This document shows positions 10,585 through 19,949 of a DNA stretch of 64,000 nt, one piece after another; the first letter of the stretch is position 1; each line of letters opens with the position of its first letter. Origin of the DNA: Epiperipatus broadwayi (Eukaryota > Onychophora > Udeonychophora > Euonychophora > Peripatidae); contig JAQFVV010006256.1 of assembly GCA_028023455.1 (NCBI GenBank), positions 1,488,001 to 1,552,000 on the forward strand, given 5' to 3'. The notes below the pieces were generated by a model, which was not told the origin of the DNA, searched no databases, and saw only the letters and a list, made by a program, of their open reading frames with translations. The translations under genes were made by a program, and so were the position numbers.

Positions 10585-12059
10585 ACAATGAAATGATGTT
10601 ATATATATCTTTAACAGTAATCACTAAAGATTTCAGGCAGTTTTTTCAATATGGCTTGGAGAAAAAGTTCAAAATTTAATAGACAAATCATTGGTGTAAT
10701 TATAATCATATAACCAAAACATAGATTTATGTGGTTCCAGCACCCAAACAATTATTATTAGATGTCAAATTTATCTGCACAAATCAATTACAATAGTGAT
10801 CTTTCTTGTATTTGAGAGATCCACTTGCAGTCATTATTATATCTGATTGGCTGTCACATAAACATTTTTAAGGTGCATCCATTGAAGGTTTTAACCTTTC
10901 AAGTTATTATAATAGTTATTTTGAATAATATTAGATAATCTCTAGTCTAATGAATGACTAATGAAATTATTAATACACAATAGTGACTATTTAAAAAAAA
11001 AGATTCAGCTACTCTTGCAAAATATATAATCTGACCGCTAATATAGTAAGCAAAATCATACTGAGAAAATCATTATGCCCCTTAAATAGCTACAACAATA
11101 CTACAGTCCAACTCTGATGCTTTAGTGCAAAATATAAATATTGAACAGTCAATTGAAATTTGATTCAAGTTAGGAACATTCTTTAAAAACTTTATGCTCA
11201 TTTAAGATATTTATATGTTTTATTAATTCATTTAACTAGTAATATGTGTGTTTTGATAATGACAATCACACACACACACAAAACAACAACAAAAGAAATT
11301 AAACCATTCGGAAAGATTTAATACTGGATAATAATTTTGATCTACATATCTATTATCAAAATGAGAGAAATTAATGGACAACACAAGAAAAACATTTATT
11401 AATAATTAATTGTCTTAATTGAAATACAAGCTTATTATATACCTGTATCAATATATGTAATATATAGGGTATATGAGCACAGACTTTCACCTGAACCACC
11501 ACTCTTCACTCTATCTCATAACACTGATACACTTGAAGACATATATGTTGAAAAGATAAATAATGATTATATCTTTTCGACATATATGTAATTAATTGTC
11601 TTATTTATTTAAAGTAAAAAACAAACAAACATTCTTTATTGTATAATGTTTATACATAGAGTTCCACCTGATTACGGTCTATTTCATGAGAGAGAGAGAG
11701 AGAAATATATATATTAAATAGATTTCGACCCAGTTGAAGATATCTGATGAGTTGGAATGCACCATGGAAGCCATTGTTTGTGCTCCAATCTTTACTGACA
11801 TATAGCTAAAATGTTAGAGTGAGCCATTAATTATAAATTAGATTGTGACTATGGAAATAGCAATAGGTAATACTATAAGTTAATTGTGTAATATTTATAT
11901 TAAAAATATTTAATTTATAAGAATATTTATCAAATCTTAAGTACTCGCCAAATAATATTTTTTCAGTAAATTAATTTTATGATCGTACACCAAATATCCC
12001 ATTATCTTGATTTAGGTCAACACTGAGAATGAGAATAATTTTAGTGTACGACTTAATAT
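10585..12059. other. AT-rich spacer with microsatellites
   Basis: It contains a short (CA)n run near 11270-11280, a (GA)n run near 11690-11703 and the hairpin at 11539-11589. No gene was recognised. The last four bases before element 1 (12056-12059, ATAT) are its target duplication. Confidence 0.5.
11539..11589. repeat. Small hairpin, decayed ribozyme-like motif
   Basis: The 20-bp arms 11539-11558 and 11570-11589 pair with one mismatch around an 11-base loop. Together with upstream 'ctgat' and 'gaagac' the plus strand resembles CTGATGA-GAC-ATATAT-GTC-GAAA, with an insertion in the core. A similar string, 'gaagacattacatgtctaaa', occurs near 55303. Confidence 0.5.
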
Positions 12060-14599
12060 TGAAACAGTAAGATTCGTATTCGAATCTTAAATTTCACCTT
12101 TTTCTGTCGTCTCTCACTGACCGGTCTATCCCGCCCAAATTTAAACTTTTTGATATCGAATTGTGTGTGTAACAATATTAAAAATGTATAAATATATGTA
12201 GAATTCAGCATAAACACGCACACATTTCGATGTCAAATTAAACGCAATAAATAGGGATAAAATAATATAATTTAGATTTCTTTTAGTTATATAATTTTGT
12301 ATAATTTTAATCATTTATTTTGCATTATAAAGTTCGTATTTATTGCTTTGTTTAAATTTCGTTTAATAATAATTCTAAAAAAATCTGATGTAATATTTAA
12401 TTAAAAGTTAAAATAATCCTATGTTCCCTTTTTGTCTTTGAAATTGAAAAGCATCAATCAGTGATAGATAATAGATTAATTAAAGAAAAATTCCCCAAAA
12501 TATAATTAGTAAATGTAAAATGTAAACAATAGAACGGTAGCTTTCTTTAATTAAAAACCAACAAAATGCATTGATTATCCTCAGGGCAGATTAAATAGAA
12601 CCTAAAAATACCTTAACAAAAACGTGAGAGATCAAGATAAAAAAGAGGCCATCTTAGACTTGCTGGAGACATTCACTTAAACTTTAGCTTTGCTCTCGAT
12701 CACTGAGAGTCTCCAAAAATATAAAAATAATTTGTTCCTGCCAAGGTATGACTGAGTAAAGCACCTAGATTATTCTCCATCAGGATATGGCCTATCGGAT
12801 GCTGAACTTTCCATTGCCCATCATAAATTCACCATGAAGATCTGCTGCCTGAAATAAATGAAAAGGCTGCTGCTGCTGTGAAAGTAAAATGACGTCTAAA
12901 TACAAGAAAGAATTGCCACTCATGAACTATTTGCTACTTAACCAATGGACTTGGAAAACTTCTTATAAAGCAGGTCCCTGTCTGTGTTCAAACTCTAGAG
13001 TACTCTAATAATATGCTATAGCTTTTCTTCATACTACTTATCTAAATTGTAAGATGTAAAAACTATCATTTGTATAACTAAAATTGAATAATTAATTTAA
13101 TGTGTAAATTTCTCTAATAATCTAGCTTACCTCATTCTATCTTGGGTGCGTATTTCTATAATCTACATTTCTATCTATAGTTAGTATTTAATTATTGCAT
13201 GTTCATAATTATCTCAATTTTCAAAGTTTAAATCTATGATTGCTTAAAACAATGAATGCGTGTCAAAATTTCATTAATGTTTGCTTTCCTAAATAACTTT
13301 ACTTTCATATAAATCGACACGCATTCAGTGCATCATTATTGTAATGCAGGGTCTACTACTTTGCAAATGGCTGGCATATTAGTTGTAATAACTCCCAGTT
13401 TATATATATTGTATTTATTAAATCTAATGAATAATTCTAGAAAATCCCATTTCTTTGAGAGTCGCCAATGTTCTTTAGTAAATGTTGGTAATGTAGGGCC
13501 TAGTTAGAAATCTATTTTAAATCTCATCATAATCATTTATACAGTATACATGTGCTACGTTTTAGAGATGCGATGACCCATTCTGCCGTAAAATTTCCGG
13601 ATTCTTCAGGGTTGAAATTAACCTCTGTCATCCTACACAAATGGACATAATAAATGCTCCCGTAGGATTCGACCTGTCATGCAGCCAGCTGGCAAATTGC
13701 GACATGTACCGCTTGTCCCTGGTTATGCTTATGTGACACCTTACTTCGTCAGGCCGTGGCAGAGACCAGCCTGACAGTTTTATAAACTCATTCGCGGCAT
13801 TGCAGTTTCAATATACTGCCATTCCATATCGCCTTTCTAAAGCGTACCACGTGTTCCTTTACTTAGTTTTATTATTCTAAACATATCACTCCGCCTCTGC
13901 ATTATCTGCATAATTCACTCTCAAATAAATGTTTGCTCTTAGTTATAAATATTTTAATTAAATAAATAAATGTCTGCCATTACTCTTATAACCCATACTT
14001 TAGACTCTTGCATTGCAAAGGTATAAATTCCCCAAGGCATGCATTAGAAATACTTACTCGAGAATTTTAGGTAGCTAGATTACGCCTTCAAATAAATGTA
14101 TTTCTTTTGTAAACATTTCAGTATCGGAAATACCGCTACTGAAATCCTCAATATAAAATAATGTCTAAATAAATAAATGTATTTTTTAAAATATAATCAT
14201 GTCGCAAATTCCGCTACTGAAGTTTTGAATCCCTAAATATTATTAATAAATGTTTTATTAAAATGTATTATCTGCAGTTACGTTTCATTTATTCGATACC
14301 CATTCTATATAATATTTCCTCGATTATGTAAATATGAATGTTTAATTAATATTAGTTTGATTATTGGCTAACTCGAGAATAAAATCATGAATCTCTTGCA
14401 TATCCCTGACCACTATGCCTAAGGAAATATTTACTAATGTTGCATCAGATGCGTTGTTTCATGGATTGTATTGTGGAACCGATAAACTATGTTCGAACTC
14501 AGTACCACGGGTGGCTTCGCAATTCGATGGTGCTGCTGTTCTGTATGGTGGTCGAATTCTGCACTATGTTTACGAGTCACACGTTTTCTGACCGTTACA
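12060..14599 (+). repeat. 5' LTR of element 1
   Basis: About 2540 bp, starting TGAAACAGTAAG and ending CTGACCGTTACA. It matches 19950-22937 throughout apart from a 400-bp insertion and scattered differences. This is long for a gypsy-type LTR; most are a few hundred bases. It contains no convincing ORF: the overlapping plus- and minus-strand frames near 14434-14706 run across the LTR end and are shadows of each other. The ends are imperfect inverted repeats of each other, as expected for integrase recognition. Confidence 0.9.
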
Positions 14600-14623
14600 T
14601 AGTTAAATTTTTTTTTAAGCGTT

Positions 14624-14644
14624 TGGCGCTTTCCAACGTGGAGC
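14624..14644 (+). promoter_or_regulatory. Primer binding site, tRNA-Lys-like (element 1)
   Basis: TGGCGCTTTCCAACGTGGAGC matches the known tRNA-Lys PBS pattern (TGGCGCCCAACGTGGGGC) apart from a small insertion and one substitution. It lies 24 bp inside the LTR end, whereas a PBS usually lies within a few bases. Element 3 has an equivalent PBS 19 bp inside its LTR end, which supports the call. Confidence 0.65.
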
Positions 14645-15252
14645 TTTCGATACAAAAAACCCATATATACCCTGAGCAAAATATAACGCATATAAATTTC
14701 TTTTAGCGTTAGTTACTCGAGTTAGTTAATTATTCTATATATATAATTTTGTTTTGATAAAAATAATGAAAAAAATAAATCGAGTGAAATAATGTGGGTC
14801 GAGTGAATGAAAGGACAGCAGGCATAATAACAAATTTAAGAAAGGCAGGGATGTGGGTGTAATTTAAGAAGGAACGAAAATACTCGGATCTAATAAAATA
14901 TTTTATATATATATATGTCAAAAAAAAAGTAATCAGTCGCTAAATGAGAAAGCAAGTAGCATTGAATTTTTTTATTAAAACACTGTTATATATATAGCAT
15001 AGACAGCAGAAGCTTGTTATATATGTTAATAGTAAATATTTTGTTAAAGTACAAATATATATATCATAGACAGCAGTGGCTTATTATGACGCGTAACCAG
15101 TAGTTCGCTATAATATATATGTTAAACGCAGCAATATAGAGATAGGGCAATGTAGAGTAGGTGAGGGCAGCGAAAGAGTGTTATAGGGCCAATATACCGG
15201 TGGGGAGTAGCCAAATGCTAGTAGTATAAAATAAATAAATCACATTAAGAAA
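14645..15252 (+). other. Leader of element 1
   Basis: Untranslated region between the PBS and gag. It contains short AT dinucleotide runs and a repeated 'atagacagcag' (near 14999 and 15067), with no ORF of note. A splice donor or packaging signal cannot be assigned. Confidence 0.6.
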
Positions 15253-15864
15253 ATGGAATCAGAAAATATTGATATACAGCAAGTAGATTTATCTGAAGCT
15301 TTGGAGTCGACACCCAAGCGAAGGGAAGCTCCACGACAATACAGAGGATCAATGGACTTAAATTTCAAGTTCATGGAGGAAATACTCAGACAGAGTATGC
15401 AAGAAATGAAGCAAATGTATGACGAGGAGATGAGAAAAAAAGAGATGAAGAATCAAAACAGAAACAGGAAGAAGAAAAGGTGAGAGTTAGAGAGTATCAG
15501 GAAATTCAAAAATTTGTCTTGAGAGAGTTAGGAATGATAGCAAACGAATATAGAATAAGCCAAGTCAATAAAGAGGGGGGAAATATAAGGACAAAGGAGG
15601 TTAGACCTCAAAGCTACTTAGGTGAGATTATTCAGATAAAAATCTTTAGAGGAGAGACAGGAGAAAATCCTCAAGCCCACTTAGAGAGCTTACAAAGTTT
15701 CTTTCAAGTGCATAAGGCAGAAGCAGGTGAACAGATAGCTATTGCCAGTTACCATTTACAGGGCTATGCCAAAGACTGGTGGGATATGGTGTAATGGTAA
15801 CCTAAAACTATAGAGAAGTACACAGATGCGTTAATGAAACAATATTGGAGCGACAAGCATCAAA
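15253..15864 (+). pseudogene. gag, N-terminal and central part (element 1), frameshifted
   Basis: The ATG at 15253 opens a frame beginning MESENIDIQQ; the acidic N-terminus parallels MDSNIEEE of the element 3 gag, which supports this start. A helical, Lys/Glu-rich stretch follows. An A-run near 15434-15441 shifts the frame, and the sequence continues in another frame as an EYQEIQKF... segment ending GYAKDWWDMV. Two in-frame TAA stops (15792, 15798) follow, after which the frame resumes with KTIEKYTDALMKQYW. The WW followed by a Y/F-rich helix fits a retrotransposon capsid domain. No CCHC zinc knuckle is visible. Confidence 0.7.
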
Positions 15865-16704
15865 TTGATATCTACAACACGCTCTGTCATGAAAAATACG
15901 GAGCAATACCCCGAGAAACATGCTCAGTTTTTCCTCTGCCAAGCAAACCGATTTAAATCTCTCATGATGTTCGCATTGGCAGATAGACATATCATTGGAA
16001 CGATTCAACAAAATATGCCAGTAACTACCCAAAAGCTGATGATCGTAAGTTGTATCAAAGACATTGAAGAGATGGGAGAATTTCTTGCGGTTTTAGATGA
16101 TAGCCATTGGTCTGAAAGTCTAGTAGATCACGAATGGGAGCAGGAGACCAGACAAGAGCAATCAGCGACTACTAGCAATCATAGTGAGAAAGAAAGAAGC
16201 CAAATGGCAATTCGATCAAGCGGGACTTCAGTAAAAGATTACCAGTACCAGCATTCATCTTGCCAGCAGCTGAGAGTAGCGGAGATGACTAACCTAACAT
16301 CAGTCATCCAGGAAGAGGATCCCACTTGGGGACTTCAGATTGGCCCTTGCCCAATTATTAATACAAGAATCGGGGCCTCAGTTGCACAAATTCTTCTTGA
16401 CACAGGCAGCCAGATTTCCTGGGTTTCTAGAGAGTGGTTAACAAATTACGAAAAACATGGACTCAGACCCAGGCTCCCCGCTTGCCCAATCCAAATGAAG
16501 CTGGCTGATGGGAGGATGACCAGAACTGAAAACTATCAAGTCTGGTTGGAAATATTGATAGGAGAAGCCAATGCAGGACACGCCTTCTTAGTGATAAAAG
16601 GACTAATTCAGGACATGATAATTGGGTCCGACTTCTTAACCCAACATGAATGTATCCTGGACTATAAAAAAAAAGATACTAACTTTCCAGCAGGAGCAGA
16701 TTAG
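15865..16704 (+). pseudogene. gag C-terminal part fused to aspartic protease (element 1)
   Basis: A 279-codon open frame. The first third continues the capsid (EKHAQFFLCQANRFK...), aligned with HAQFF in element 3. A polar linker without a zinc knuckle follows, then a retropepsin domain: IGPCPI, active-site DTG in LLDTGS (Asp codon at 16399) and the C-terminal IIGSDFL near 16618. The frame enters gag by a frameshift near 15910, so the ATG at 15865 is unlikely to be a natural start. It exits at an A-run (about 16665) into the frame that carries the protease-RT linker. The protease motifs are intact, but the polyprotein is not. Confidence 0.8.
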
Positions 16705-16906
16705 TTTTGATACAAATAAACAAACTGAAGAAATCCAATTAAGATGTCTGGAGGCCATTCCTGATGAGGATATCCAAGAGAAAATTATGGGATCATCGTT
16801 AGACAAGGTAGAGGACCAATTCCAGTTACAAAAATTACGGAAAATCGTACAATATTTTCTCGGGTTCCAGGTGAAATTAGTGAGTACGTCCATCGGATAC
16901 GAGTAA
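16646..16906 (+). pseudogene. Protease-RT linker segment (element 1)
   Basis: This 86-codon frame picks up after the A-run that closes the protease frame. It carries an acidic linker (RCLEAIPDEDIQEKIMG...) and a segment that leads into the RT. A TAA at 16904 ends it; RT continues in a third frame from about 16909 with TYPIPFQYQEEV, the usual approach to the gypsy RT. It is not a separate gene. Confidence 0.65.
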
Positions 16907-16908
16907 AA

Positions 16909-17683
16909 GAAGAGACGCATTTCCAGACTCGCACATACCCTATCCCATTTCAGTATCAAGAAGAGGTGAATGCTCAAATTAAGCAGATGATTGACTGGGG
17001 TGTAATTGAAAAGGGGTCATCACCCTATAATAACCCGTTAGTCGTAGTCAAAAAGAGAGATGGAACCACACGATTGTGTCTCGATGCTAGGACATTAAAC
17101 AACATTACTATACCTGAGCGGGACATCCCACCACCCATCCAAGAAACATTTATCAAGTTGACTGCTAAGAATATTTTCTCTACCCTTGACCTAACTGCCA
17201 GTTACTGGCAAATGGCTTTCCACCCCCAGGATCGAAAATATACCGCGTTCAGATACAATGGGCAAACCCACATGTTTAAGAGAGTACCTTTTGGGCTGAT
17301 AAATAGTGGGGCTGGCCTCATGAGGTGTTTGGACCAAGTATTGTCAGAAAGATTAAAAAAAATTGATATGTTATGTAGACAATGTAGTAGTTGCATCTAG
17401 AGACATTGCAGAACATCTGGAGGATTTAAAACAATTTTTCAATGAGTGCACCCAGAAAAATATAACTGTTAATTTAAAAAAAAGTTTTTTCGCATTGAGG
17501 GAAATTTCCTTTTTAGGCCATATTGTAAATGGTCAAGGAATTAGGGCTCACCCTGACAAGGTCGCAGCTATTGAAAATTTTCCTAGGCCCACGAACAGAA
17601 AACAAGTTCTCGATCATTTCTGGGCCTTTGCAATTACTATCACAAGTTTTACCCCCATTTTGCCAAAGATACATCATCACTAG
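16909..17683 (+). pseudogene. Reverse transcriptase (element 1), two frames, YVDN at the active site
   Basis: The first frame (to 17400) shows IKQMIDWGVIEKGSSPYNNP, VVVKKRDGTTRLCLDAR, the first catalytic Asp in FSTLDLTASYWQM, and PFGLINSGAG. At an A-run (about 17350) the frame shifts to 17363-17683, which begins with the catalytic box. This reads YVDN instead of the usual YxDD, so a metal-binding Asp is replaced by Asn. FLGHIV and thumb/connection sequence follow. The frame closes at TAG (17681), while the connection region continues in the RNase H frame with one TGA near 17707. Fold assignment is secure; as written the enzyme would be dead. Confidence 0.88.
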
Positions 17684-17718
17684 TAGAATTGATAAGACCT
17701 CACCACTGATGGGAATGG

Positions 17719-18453
17719 ATGAAGACCCATGAAGAAGACTTCAGTGGAGTAAAGAGAAGATTTTTAGAGACTGTGATGTTACACTACCCAGATTTAACCC
17801 GTCCCTTTTATTTGCAGACTGATAGCAGTCAGAAGGGATTGGGCGTGGTCCTATTTCAAGTCAACCAAGAAGGCCAACACCAAATACTATATTTTAGCAG
17901 CCGTACTCTCAAAGGAGCTGAAAAGAACTACACAGTGATGGAACAAGAGACACTAGCAATCGTGTGGTCATGCAATAAGTTCAAGCAGATGTTGCTGGGT
18001 TCAGAAGTGATTATCATTACTGACCACCAGTGTCTCGAATTCCTAAATAAAAGTTACCTGAACAATGACCGCCTCATCAGATGGAGTCTTTCACTTCAAA
18101 GATTTCATTATAAAGTTGTCTACTGCCCTGGGCCTGAAAATACAGTGGCCGATATATTAAGTCGACATCCTATAGAACTGGAGCCACACAACCCCATAAT
18201 AAGTGATCAGCCATTGGTAATTGCAGCAATGGTATTGGACCAGGAGATGGAACACAAGTTAAGGAACCTTCAGAATTGGCAAGAGCAGCAGCCGCTATAT
18301 AAAAAGCTGATCCAAATTGTACAACAGCAAGGAAATCCAATACAAGGCTGCTCAACACCTCGAGGAAAGAAGCTATACCGGATAAGAAATGGGTTGCTGC
18401 AGCAGCAGATTGTGGGCGATAAAATTTACTGGAAAAATCTTGGTACCACCTGA
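17719..18453 (+). pseudogene. RNase H domain (element 1)
   Basis: A 244-codon open frame. DSSQKGLGVVL supplies the first catalytic Asp (in YLQTDSS), MEQETLAIVW the Glu and IITDHQCLEFL the second Asp. RFHYKVVYCPGPENTVADILSR then matches the standard tail before integrase. The key acidic residues are all present. The nominal ATG is internal: the same frame extends upstream to the connection segment. The last 60 codons are the RNase H-integrase spacer, and a frameshift near 18440 leads into integrase. Confidence 0.88.
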
Positions 18454-19480
18454 CCTCAGAAACCGTCTCATCATGTATATGCATGGTTTAGTAGGGCACT
18501 ATGGCCCTAGAAAAACAGAAGAAGCTATAAGACAACAATTTCACTGGCCAAAGCTATATGAAGATGTGATGGATACCCTCAAGAAATGTGCTATTTGTGC
18601 AAGAGATAAACCACCAAATAGAAACTTTAGTGGAGTAGGTGCCTCTATCATTCCGTCCGCACCAAATCAAATACTTGCAATTGATCACTATGGCCCATTG
18701 CCATCCTACCGTAGATTCCGTTACTTACTTGTAACTTATGATCTATTCTCAAAATATGCTTGGGCCTATCCTGTGATGCGAGCAGATTCCCGTTGCGCAA
18801 TTTGAGTGTTACAAAAGTGTCAATTCATCAAGATTGGAAAACCGATCACCATCCTCTCGGACCACGGATCGGCCTTTACATCTCAAGAATGGAAGACTTG
18901 GTTGAGGCAGCAGAATGTTAAACATATTCTGACCTCAATTTGAAATCCTCAGTCTAACCCATGTGAACAGGTTATGAGAGAAATAAACCGACTATTTAGG
19001 ACCCATGTTCACCAAAATCACAGAAGCTAGGTAAATCAAACTGAAAAGATTTTTCAATATATCAATGGAACCATCAATGAGGCCACTGGCATGACGCCAA
19101 CACATTGGCATTTTGGTAAAGCAGACTCATTACTGATCAAGACGCCATTACCCATGGATGAACGTGAAATCAATATTGAAACTGACAGACGCAAGGCACA
19201 CTGCCGCCTTACAGAAAGGGCAGAACGGAAATTACGAGCAGATCGGAGAAGCCAACATTTCCAGGTCAGGAACTATGTTTGGGTACGGAACTCTCAACAA
19301 AGTAACTGAGATAAAAAAATATATAAAAAGTTCTTTCCTTTGTACCGGGGACCCTTTATAATTGATCGCACATGTGGCCCAAATGCATATTTATTAAAAG
19401 ATGGAGATACCATAAAAGGGACATATAATGCCCGTAAGCTCAAACCGTGTAGGTATTATCCACCAGACCCGGGGTTGTAA
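18430..19480 (+). pseudogene. Integrase (element 1), three in-frame stops and a terminal frameshift
   Basis: The zinc-binding part shows H-x4-H in MHGLVGHYG and CAIC. The catalytic triad is in one frame: Asp at 18683 (AIDHYG), Asp at 18860 (LSDHGS) and Glu at 18965 (NPCEQV), so the second Asp and Glu are exactly 35 codons apart, the D,D35E pattern. In-frame stops lie at TGA 18803, TGA 18941 and TAG 19028. After 19309 the frame shifts, and the C-terminal GPF/Y-like segment (YRGPFIIDR, then YLLKDGDTIKG) runs to TAA at 19478-19480. No chromodomain is seen. Confidence 0.88.
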
Positions 19481-19933
19481 AAATATTAGACTATTAGGAC
19501 GGATTAAACGTATATGAAAATAGTAAAATGAACTTGACATAATGAACTTGGTTGAATGGTTTGTACTTTAGTCACATAGGGTTTTAGATAGAAATTTTAT
19601 TATATTATTATTGTTTTAATTACTATTACTCTTAAAAATTTTTTTTATATTATACTAACTAATCTTATTCTAAGAATTTTTTATATATATACATTCAGTT
19701 TAACTAATTATTACTATGATTTTAACCAGACACGGCCAAATTAGGCCATTTTAATTAAACTAAATTCTAGATCCGGGTATATAAATTGTTCGTTGCTTCA
19801 TGTAATCTCTGCTTTCTCTATTTCAATATCTGTAAAAACAATAATAATTTATTTTTTAACTTTTCGTCTTTCAATTATGTAATGTAAATTTTTTTTTCTT
19901 TCTTGCCTCCTTTGTTTTTCCATAATTGTTCAC
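19481..19933 (+). other. 3' non-coding part of element 1
   Basis: AT-rich sequence between the end of integrase and the PPT. It has no env-like frame. Confidence 0.6.
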
Positions 19934-19949
19934 GGGAAGTACGGGGAAA
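19934..19949 (+). promoter_or_regulatory. Polypurine tract of element 1
   Basis: 'gggaagtacggggaaa' directly precedes the TG of the 3' LTR at 19950, in the position and composition of the plus-strand primer. The core GGGGAAA is at 19943-19949. Confidence 0.8.

Noticed and set aside
11740-11775. CTGATGAG as another ribozyme core
   Set aside because: No GAAA block or pairing helix follows. The 7-mer is expected several times by chance in a window of this size.
14434-14706. Overlapping frames on both strands at the 5' LTR end
   Set aside because: They cross the LTR boundary and PBS and are shadows of each other.
15808-16032. Minus-strand frame opposite gag, and similar minus frames over protease, RT and RNase H
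   Set aside because: Antisense shadows of clear plus-strand polyprotein sequence.
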